From Catonia carolina (taxonomy: Eukaryota > Arthropoda > Insecta > Hemiptera > Achilidae), in contig JAQMRL010000003.1 in assembly GCA_035578175.1 (NCBI GenBank), positions 105,078,969 to 105,142,968 of the forward strand: a DNA stretch of 64,000 bases, written 5' to 3'. The notes under the pieces were generated by a model. That model ran no database searches and was not told the DNA's origin. It saw only the letters and a list, made by a program, of their open reading frames with translations. Within the stretch, counting starts at the first letter, position 1; each line of letters begins with the position of its first letter. Below are positions 56,507 to 64,000 of the stretch, one piece after another. The position numbers and the translations under genes are program-made.

Positions 56507-57140
56507 ATTTAAAATTGAAAGAACTATTTCGACTACTTGGACGCCGCTCTTCACTGACTCTAAAATCTAAACTATTACTATACAAAGTTTATCTCAAACC
56601 AATATGGACCTATGGACTACAAATTTATGGCACAGCTAAACCGAGCAATCTACAAAAATTACAAGCCTTTCAGTCAAAATGCCTACGTTTAATCACCTGC
56701 GCACCTTTTTATGTCAACAACAAAATTCTACATGACGACCTTAATATTCCGTTCATAAGTGAAGTAGTTAAGTCCAGCTACAGTGTTTTTCACAGAAAAT
56801 TGCATGATCACCCCAACGAATTAATCACCAAACTATCGGATGCATCACTACCAGGAAATCCGCAGCGCAGGTTGAAACGTCAATGGGCCAGAGATCTTCT
56901 ATAAAGTGATTTATTTTATTTTTCTTTCTTCTTTTTTTCTTATGTTGTTATTTATCATTCATGTATCATGAACTTTATTTCATAGAACATATACCAATGG
57001 GTATCACTGTTCTTTTTCATTTATTTATTTTTATTTTATTTTTTTTCCTTGTCATCCTTTGTTTACTGTCATCTAATTTGCTCGTTGTATCTTCGTATAT
57101 AGTTGCAAATAAAGTTATTAAAGTTAAAAAAAAAAAAAAA
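56507..57140 (+). mobile_element. 5'-truncated Jockey-type LINE end with poly(A)
   Basis: Coding 3' end (56515-56904), a ~220-bp AT-rich 3' UTR ending gcaaataaagttattaaagt, and an A15 run to 57140. atttact at 56500-56506 and 57141-57147 is a likely target duplication. The intact tail and frame suggest a relatively young insertion. Confidence 0.85.
56515..56904 (+). CDS. Jockey-type reverse transcriptase, C-terminal fragment
   Basis: The 129-codon frame has no internal stop. It reads KELFRLLGRRSSLTLKSKLL, LYKVYLKPIWTYGLQIYGTA (the Y+...L.PIW.YG...WG.A block), LQAFQSKCLRLITCAPFYVN, then NKILHDDLNIPFISEVV and HPNELI.KL, and ends RRLKRQWARDLL. This is the thumb and post-RT region of Jockey-clade ORF2. 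The palm and endonuclease are missing because of 5' truncation. It copies RNA into DNA only as part of a complete protein, so this piece is inert. Confidence 0.9.
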   Translation: MKELFRLLGRRSSLTLKSKLLLYKVYLKPIWTYGLQIYGTAKPSNLQKLQAFQSKCLRLITCAPFYVNNKILHDDLNIPFISEVVKSSYSVFHRKLHDHPNELITKLSDASLPGNPQRRLKRQWARDLL

Positions 57141-57401
57141 ATTTACTGCAACTATTTTTAATTAAAATTTTTTTTATTAAAACTAACGAAAAGTTTTTCA
57201 TAAGCTGTAATATCTCTTCTCCATAGTCAATCAGTAACCAACTTATTTTATCATTTGACTTACATGGTATTTTAGCAACATACTTACGATTTAAATCTAA
57301 TTTAGACTTATGCACATAAGTATTTTAGTATGTAGGCCAATAATGAGTAAAATGTTACTTAATTTTATTTGTTTTGGAAAGCTTATCTCTGTTTGTTTTT
57401 A

Positions 57402-57770
57402 TTTAGGTCATCAACCGAAACGCTGGTTTGAACCTCTGGAGGTGTGAGGTGGTTTGCATTTTCCTTCCTCACTGAGTGGACAAGTACGCTTATCAGCATA
57501 CCAGGCCCTCCAAAAAGCATCTACTTTCCACTCAGTAAATGATACCTTCACTTCACTCACAACAGGGTCTGGCTGTGTAGTGAAATTCATTACTTTTAAA
57601 AGAGATAACTCTGTCTGTTGTTTTTACACCTCCACCTCTTCTGTTCTTAAATGCTTCAGTCATAAAATTGGCTGACTATGTGATAAAAAACAGAAATACT
57701 TTCTGTAGCCCTGGAACTAGCAGAAAGAGTCCAAATAATTTAACCCTTCACCTGCCTGTTATGAGCATAT
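57402..57770 (+). repeat. R2 repeat, near complete
   Basis: taggtcatcaaccgaaacgc to cacctgcctgttatgagca. A short deletion removes part of the ctaagtaaaacgagg segment. Confidence 0.9.
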
Positions 57771-58715
57771 CCTTTGTTTATAATTATTATTTTTTTTTTG
57801 CAAAACCGTAAGAGTAAATTTCTGTATGATCAAATCGGCCGAATCATGTACGTGTATCAATTTGTGTTTTTGTTTAAACGAAATAATTTAACATTCGATT
57901 AAGTAGAGAGTACAATGTTTTTATTTCTTTTTTTTTTTGTCATATATGGTGATTCCATTTCATTCCCCTGTCCTAAATACTTAACAATGTCTTTCCGAGG
58001 TGTTCGATGATTATCGAAATTTACATTGCATTCAGGTGAACAAGGTTTTCGACAAAATGTAAACTTAATGTGTGTAATTTCTTATTCAATTTAATTTTCC
58101 ATAATTTACACCAGTGTAAAATAAAATTTAGTTAATATTGCAAAGTTTACGTTACAGTGCTGCAATTGTGTTATTGGTCATGATAATTGAAGTACCAGTT
58201 AAATGAAAAAAACTAGCAATAATTTCCAAAATTTTATTAGTGCAAGGAAGGTTTTGTAAACATTTTAATAGAAGAATACCAAATGCGGAAAAAAATTACA
58301 ATTTCTTTGTCTAAACTTTATAAATTATAATTAGGAAGTAAATATTAAAAAATTCAACCTTAATTTCAACTCAAAATGTTTTCATATTTATCAGCATTTT
58401 TATTCAGCATAAAGAATTATTAAGATAGTTAAAGAATAATATCGTATAATACTTTAACTGAGCAAAAAGTAAATTAAAAATTTAGAAAAAGTACGAGCAG
58501 CAACGTCAGCAAATATACCTTCATTTTATAAGGTTTATAAAACGTTCCAATAAGTCAGTCTTTCACACAGGGAACTATGTTCCATGATGTTCATTATAAT
58601 TAAAAGCTATTTAAATATCTGAAACAATTTTTGTTTTGTTTTTATGATTAACAGATAATGTGTACTTTTATATAAAAAATTAATTTTTCATAATAGCTTC
58701 ATTCTTTTTTTTCGT
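57771..58715. other. gene-free stretch
   Basis: AT-rich, nothing recognised. Confidence 0.4.
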
Positions 58716-59445
58716 TTCTCTTGCCCTGTATCAAGCATATTTATTTAGAGACGGAATGAATTATTTTCATTTAAATTTTCCAAAATCAAATTTTCACCGG
58801 AAATACGCATTTTCAGGTGTGGGTTTAATATTATTTATTCTAGAGTAAAAGTGTATATAATTAAAGATGTAGGACATCAAAAAATCGAGAACGTTTGTTT
58901 CAAGCGGTTTTTCTACAATGTTTAGTTTAGCGTCAATAAGTAATTTTTTATATTTCACTCATCAAAATCGAGGAGATTGTGCACTTGTAGAAAAAATATT
59001 TTTTTAAAGATTACGGCCTTAATATTCATTCCAGAGCAAAAAATATTATTGAAGGTTGTAAAACATTTAAAAACCTACAGTTTTTATTTGAGCGTTTTTT
59101 TTTGTACGAGGCTTAGTTTAGAAGCAATTAGTGATTTTCTCATCAAAATCGGTTAAAAATTGAATTATATTTTAAGATTGCAGCCTTCGAAATGCATTTT
59201 ACGACAAAACTGTATAAATTATACAATCAAAGTTATAGGAAATAAAACACCTAATAACATTTTATTTCAAGAACTTTATTTCTATAGTCCCAAGTTTAGC
59301 GTAAAATAATGATTCGATATATTTTTAAGTCGAACAGAAGTTGATTTTTACTTTGCGGCATTCATGATGTTAGGTTCTGTTTTTCATACTACATTGTTTA
59401 CTCGTAACTTTGAGAAAGTCGTGTGAGTGTTTTACATCAGATTTA
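58716..59445 (-). repeat. R1 repeat (minus)
   Basis: Starts gtttctcttgccctgtatca and ends gagaaagtcgtgtgagtgtt. It contains three module units (attacggccttaatattcat at about 59010, attgcagccttcgaaatgca at about 59176, spacing ~166 bp). The microsatellite segment is absent. Confidence 0.8.
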
Positions 59446-60103
59446 TTTTTTTAACTGCAGAAAGGTATCTCAATCACATTTAAAAAGTTAAAAATATTGC
59501 TTTTAATATAGTCACTATCAGTACCCGGTCGGCGTAACTTTAGTAAAGGTGTGGTTTCGGTATGTTTAGTATTTGAAAGTACAAACCGTATGACAACCAC
59601 CACCGCCGCAAGGGGAAATTTAATTTTTAACTCATAAAGCTTATATACATAATGAAACATGATTCTGAAAAGATCCTATAAAAAAATTACCAATGTTTGA
59701 ATTAAATATGACGATGATGTGGTATGCGGATAAGGAGAATCTATCCTATATGGTTAGGAAGTTGCAAGAAGAATATGCAAAATAGGGGCTGAAGGTCAAC
59801 TGTAAAAAGACAGAGTATTTGGCAGTCGGGAGACCTCAGAAACACTTGCAGCAGGATGGGGGAAAATATTAGATGTGTAGAACAATACAAGTACCTCGGA
59901 TCTACACGAAGGAAGGCACATCTGCAACAGATATTAGTTGTAGGATTGCCCAAGGTAAAAAAGCAATAAGATGCTTGAATTCCCTGTTTTGATCACCGAA
60001 AATCCGGATTGACACAGAGAAAACAATTTGTAAAGCTGAGTGAACCCTATTACGTTGTATGGTTGTGGATAGAAGAAGTAAAGACAAATTAAGGGCTATA
60101 GAG

Positions 60104-60272
60104 TTTTTTTTTGGTCTAACGTCCAATTGTTTCGCAATTACAACTAAAGCAGATGGTGAGAGGGGTGATAGATGAAAATAAGGGATTAGAAATACCAGAC
60201 CAGACCGGGAATCGAACCCGGGAATCCGGCATAGAAGCCAGTTGTGCTAACAACCACGCCAAGGGGCCGGCC
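60104..60272 (-). mobile_element. SINE-A, full length, perfect TSD (minus)
   Basis: Reverse complement: ccggccccttggcgtggttg, ttagcacaactggcttctat, cccgggttcgattcccggtc, tggtctggtatttc, catctgctttagttgtaatt, caattggacgttagacc and an A8 tail. The perfect duplication ggctatagag (60094-60103, 60273-60282) shows it inserted into the LINE. Confidence 0.95.
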
Positions 60273-60425
60273 GGCTATAGAGATTGATTGCTTACGACGC
60301 TCATGTCAGATCTCCCGGATGGATAAGGCTAGAAACGAGAAAGTCAAGAGGAGAATAGGTTGTGGCAGTACAATAGTGGAGGACATTAAAATAAGGCAGT
60401 TGGTGTGGTATGGACATGTTCAGAG

Positions 60426-60905
60426 CCGCCATTTTAAATTAGTAAACACTCAGAAAATAAAAAGGCCTGTGATTATGCCAAACTCTACCCTTTCCGTCTC
60501 CCCTGAAATCATAAACTAACCCCTACCTTAAATTATACCTTTAGTCCACGTTCAGTACAATGCATGCCTTCCCCTCCCCAATATAATAGGACCCCCACAA
60601 AACTGAAAAAGGCCACTGAAATATAAAAAAAAAAAAAAAGAGCCGCTCTTAAACCCGCTTGTCCCTTACTTTAAATTTTCCACAGATAACTTCTAAAAAT
60701 GAATTACCTCCTTTCAAGTCCCAGTTCCAATGTCCCACGAACCAGAATCCTATTTCCTATTTAAACTATAAAATTCCCCCTAAATTTCTTGAGGTTGCAA
60801 TTATTCTGTTATATTGTTCCCCGAGCGACCAGGTGTTCCTTGACACGATGTCGCCATCATAGGGCTTCTTGGCCCTCTCAACCAGGATTCAGGATTCAGG
60901 ATTCA
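60426..60905 (+). mobile_element. 480-bp retroposon with (GGATTCA)n tail
   Basis: A perfect 14-bp duplication ggacatgttcagag (60412-60425, 60906-60919) flanks it. The last ~170 bp (ccagaatcctatttcctatt ... cgagcgaccaggtgttcctt, gccatcatagggcttcttgg, caaccaggattcaggattca) recur at 62190-62356. An internal A15 run sits near 60628. No coding motif: probably the 3' UTR end of a LINE with a heptamer tail. Confidence 0.9.
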
Positions 60906-61155
60906 GGACATGTTCAGAGGATGGAGGGGCATAGATGGCCGAGAAGACTCTGTGAGTACTGTCCTTCAAGTCGTCGGCGTAGAAGAGGAAGGCCGCGATG
61001 TACTTGGCTGCAGGGAATCAGGTCCGCAATGGAGAAAAGGCAATTGACAGAGGAGGATTAGTAGGATCGAGATCGATGGCGTTTTGGTATGCGAGAAGCG
61101 GATCATTCGTAGGAACCTAACCTCGCCGTAAAGTAAGTAAGTAAGGAATTAAATA

Positions 61156-62049
61156 ATTATTGTAAATTTTATTTAGTTTTCACGTTTCTCTTAAAATTTT
61201 GAGTAAGTGACTCAGGTTCCATTCTGAAATACACAATTCAAAATAAGTCAGTTATTTATAAAAAAATAAATTGGTTTCTTTTGGAGAATTGGTTGATATC
61301 AGATTAGTCCAACCCTCAGTGTAAAACTCAGACACATAACAGACCTCATCCCACGCGAGCACAGAAAATAACATTTTTTAATAATTAATATTGTTCGTGA
61401 ACGGTCTCCAATTTCCTACCTGCGATCTCTTGGAAGATATATTATAAATTAAAGATCAAACCTCCAGTATCTACCAAATATTATTTTTAAAAGTCCCTAT
61501 CTTTCTAATTATTTTTAACAACGATTGAATATTTTCTCTTTGATCAATTAAAAATTATTTCTGCTTTTGCACCCTCAACAGTTTTGTTATAAATTTATTA
61601 TTATTGTCATTATTTTTTGTAATTAACTCTTCAGAATTTTACCTTGATTAAAACTTTCATTAGAAATCCTAACTTTCTTCTGATTAATATTATTAATTAA
61701 TTTCATTGTAGTATTTTATAAAGCTCTGATTTGATTTTTGGATCTGGGATTAATTTAATTTCAGGTACAGATTTTGCTTAACTAATTAATTTCATTAATA
61801 AAATTTTCATTTAATTAACTTATATTGAAGTAAGATTACAAGTTCATTTAAATTGATACATTCTGTTCATAAGTATAAGTTAAATTTTTAGAAATTTTTA
61901 ATTTCTTTTACGAAATGGATGATTTATTAGAACTAAAAATTTATAAATTATTCTGTTTATATTTGTTTTAGCTTTATAAAAATCAGCTAATAAGTTGACA
62001 CATCAACACCAAGGTAAAAAGCATAATGACCACGAAATCTTTTAGGTTT
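61156..62049. other. gene-free stretch
   Basis: AT-rich, nothing recognised. Confidence 0.4.
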
Positions 62050-62135
62050 TCATAATAAAAAAAGTGTGAAACTCTCAAACAACTTTCTCTTGCCAATGCA
62101 AATAATAAACAATATAACCCAAGATTAGTAAAACT
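62050..62135 (+). repeat. R1 left-end fragment
   Basis: aaagtgtgaaactctcaaac, aactttctcttgccaatgca, aataataaacaatataaccc, then a break. Confidence 0.8.
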
Positions 62136-62168
62136 AAATATTATCTTCTTGGGCTGTAGTAGATACTC

Positions 62169-62356
62169 ATACTGTAGTAGATATTCTGTAGCCAGAATCC
62201 TATTTCCTAATTTTAAACTATAAAATTCCCTCTAAATTTCATGAGGTTGCAATTATTCGGTAAAATTGTTCCCCGAGCGACCAGGTGTTCCTTAACACGA
62301 TGTCGCCATCATAGGGCTTCTCAGCCCTCTCAACCAGGATTCAGGATTCAGGATTC
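62169..62356 (+). mobile_element. Second (GGATTCA)n-tailed retroposon copy
   Basis: Same 3' end as 60426-60905. agtagatactc flanks it at 62158-62168 and 62357-62367. The first ~20 bp inside the left flank (actgtagtagatattctg) are a patchy copy of the target, as seen when LINE insertions add filler at the 5' junction. Confidence 0.85.
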
Positions 62357-62367
62357 AGTAGATACTC

Positions 62368-63019
62368 CTATTTAAAAATTTCCATAGACTATATCTTATG
62401 TAGTTGATTAGAAATATGTGATATTATGTTTTTAACAGTAGATTTTAATCATAAGATAAATTACAGTAATTTTATATCACTCTATTAAATATGATTTTAA
62501 ATATATTTTTACGACGATCAGGAACGGATAAATTAAATGGAGTTGTTTATCTTTCAGAAATCTATTATTTGAAATTATAACGTAAACTATTTATTTATTT
62601 AATTATGTATTTATTTATTTATTGAATTCGAAACCATATGTGGAGAAGCTTTCCCCCTTTACACCTCAACAAAACCAAAGGCAAACTCGTAACTCAAGTA
62701 CTATACATAGTAATACGTCTCAAAAAGTCGGCTATTTTGGTAACATTAACTTAACTGAAGACGTCTTGTTCTTTACAGTTCATATAATGTAATAATTGCG
62801 TAGGTCATTGGTTACTACAAAGGGTTTGAACTAATTTCGGAATATAATTTTTGTAAAGCTTATTGATATTCCTGACTGTCAGCTTTAACCGGGAAACGAA
62901 TTCAAGTACTTTAAAGCTCAATTTACAAAAGCATGACTGTATGCAAATCATGGTGCTACCGTGTCGCGACTGTTTTAAATGAAAAATGATCTAATCTATT
63001 TGAATTCTTAGGACAAGTC
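62368..63019. other. gene-free stretch
   Basis: Nothing recognised. Confidence 0.4.
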
Positions 63020-63445
63020 GTTTTTAATTTACACACGTCGGACTGTGCTGTTACCGTACGCAGACTGTGCTGCCTTCAACTGCTCACGAAAGGATTCATC
63101 AAGATCATGATAGATGACAATCCGACACGGTCGGCGCACAGTACCCTACGGTTTAGACCACCCTCGGCCGGTCTAGACCGTCATAAATTAACCGGAACCA
63201 GTTAAAACTGCTTATTTACCAGGTTGTGAGAGAAATATCAGGATTTTCTAGAGTCCATTTGGCTACTAAGTCTATTAAACTACGATCGAGAGACTACAAC
63301 GGCACGATGTGCAGTCGACAACAGCATCGACGGTCGGTAGACGCACAGTACCATATAAATGTGTAAATTGAAACGATCGAACACAATCACGACGCGGTAG
63401 CAGCACGGTACGATCACAATCATACATGAGTGTAAATCCAGCTTA
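63020..63445. repeat. CpG-rich block, possible hAT-like MITE
   Basis: Repeated words gcacagtacc (63138, 63342), acggtcgg (63128, 63329) and gactgtgctg (63041, 63062) occur between atttacacacgtcgg (left) and gagtgtaaatccagctt (right), whose tttacac/gtgtaaa words are inverted. An inner inverted pair ggtttagacc/ggtctagacc lies at 63150-63180. The ends are too diverged for a firm call. Confidence 0.35.
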
Positions 63446-64000
63446 ACAGTCCAACCTAGTAGTCTTGTATTCTACAATAGAGGTTTAGGCAAAGAAATGT
63501 TTTGGTAATTTTGGAAAAATTAACTTAACGTGTATGTTTTTACAATATTTATGAGTTCTTTAATAACGTTTAATAGGTTTCTATGTATGAAAATTTCGTT
63601 TTTAAAAATGTACACGTTGAATAGCAAGTAATGTTAATTCTGTTACCTTAACTAGAATTCCCTTGTTGATTTTAGTAAGCTGTCATTACGCACCAACTAA
63701 TCTCCTAATCTAGCGTTCTCAAGGGCAATCACGCTCTAGAGTGCTTGAAGGCCGGGTCGGGGTTAGTATCTCTGTCTTCTGGCCCCGTTGTGGGTTCAAC
63801 GTCAATTTGTTGGCAGCTAAGTAAACGACATGTTTACAATAGAGAACAGTATTATCTTACACTATTAACATTGACAACAGCTCAATAAGTTTGCTATTAT
63901 CATTTCAATGTCAAGAAGCGTAAATTTTCTTAAATTGTCTTAACAAGACATTGCGTGAATATCAATTAAAACGATTTTAACCAGTTTTTTTTACAAATTT
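63446..64000. other. gene-free end of window
   Basis: 63700-63830 is less AT-rich (gaaggccgggtcggggttag, ggccccgttgtgggttcaac) but has no recognisable identity. Confidence 0.4.

Larger units (their letters stand above)
59709..61145 (+). mobile_element. 5'-truncated LINE carrying two later insertions
   Basis: Bounded by the perfect 10-bp duplication gaattaaata (59699-59708, 61146-61155). It starts inside RT (DDVV.G, then LSYMVRKLQEEYAK, KVNCKKTEYLAVG, EQYKYLGS, ATDI.CRIAQGKKAIRCLNS), continues YGC..WIVDRRSKDKLRAI-like text, is cut by a SINE (60104-60272), resumes IEIDCLRRSCQISRMDKARN and IRQLVWYGHVQ, is cut again (60426-60905), and ends HVQRMEGHRWPRRLCEY, GRPRCTWLQGIRSAMEKRQL. The tail is (AAGT)n. 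All elements of an RTE-like ORF2 3' half are present, with some stops. Confidence 0.9.

Noticed and set aside
3025..60272. tRNA-like sequences with box A and box B (for example 3025, 33600, 43975, 52955, 60200)
   Set aside because: Each continues into a shared SINE body or has a target duplication, and acceptor stems do not close, so they are SINE heads rather than tRNA genes.

Overview
This window is AT-rich eukaryotic DNA. It has long non-coding stretches, spliced coding pieces, mariner and pogo-type DNA transposons, tRNA-derived SINEs and many 5'-truncated LINEs, and no operons or ribosome binding sites. Together with one exon of a nicotinic acetylcholine receptor-like subunit, this points to an arthropod, most likely an insect. 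A hemipteran or another insect with a large genome would fit, but the sequence does not settle the order.

Host gene content is very low. The only exon I recognise is 49316-49452 (minus): a ligand-gated ion channel exon with a good acceptor, a good donor and an intact frame. Two further minus-strand open pieces behind acceptor-like sites (49856-49972 and 18664-18996) could be terminal exons, but I cannot name them. Nothing else looks like a host gene, so most of the window is probably intron or intergenic DNA.

The rest is a transposon graveyard. 0.2-5.4 kb: a mariner inside a ~1 kb repeat (family R1), a LINE reverse-transcriptase (RT) remnant split by a SINE, an R2 repeat and a head-to-head SINE pair. 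6.3-8.4 kb: two LINE remnants, one inside a foldback element. 13-19 kb: SINEs, a pogo-type MITE and three LINE 3' ends. 20.6-24 kb: R1 again, then a TTAA-flanked MITE carrying an RNase H LINE end. 26.6-32 kb: an internally deleted mariner, R2 copies, a mariner 3' end and a coding-like pseudogene. 33-48 kb: SINEs, a second pogo-type element, LINE remnants, a ~140-bp degenerate tandem array, and a locus with a perfect 32-bp palindrome. 50-63 kb: a GC-rich retroposed insert, a short MITE, R1, R2, a Jockey-type LINE end, and a LINE carrying two later insertions, each with its own target-site duplication.

Recurrent families as named here: R1 (~0.95 kb, ends ACTTTCTCTTGCC, internal ~165-bp modules); R2 (~0.4 kb, starts GGTCATCAGCCGAAAGGCTGG-like); SINE-A (ggcccgttggctt head), SINE-B (ggttggtctag head) and SINE-C (gcctccgtggc head). 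These names are local labels, not database names.
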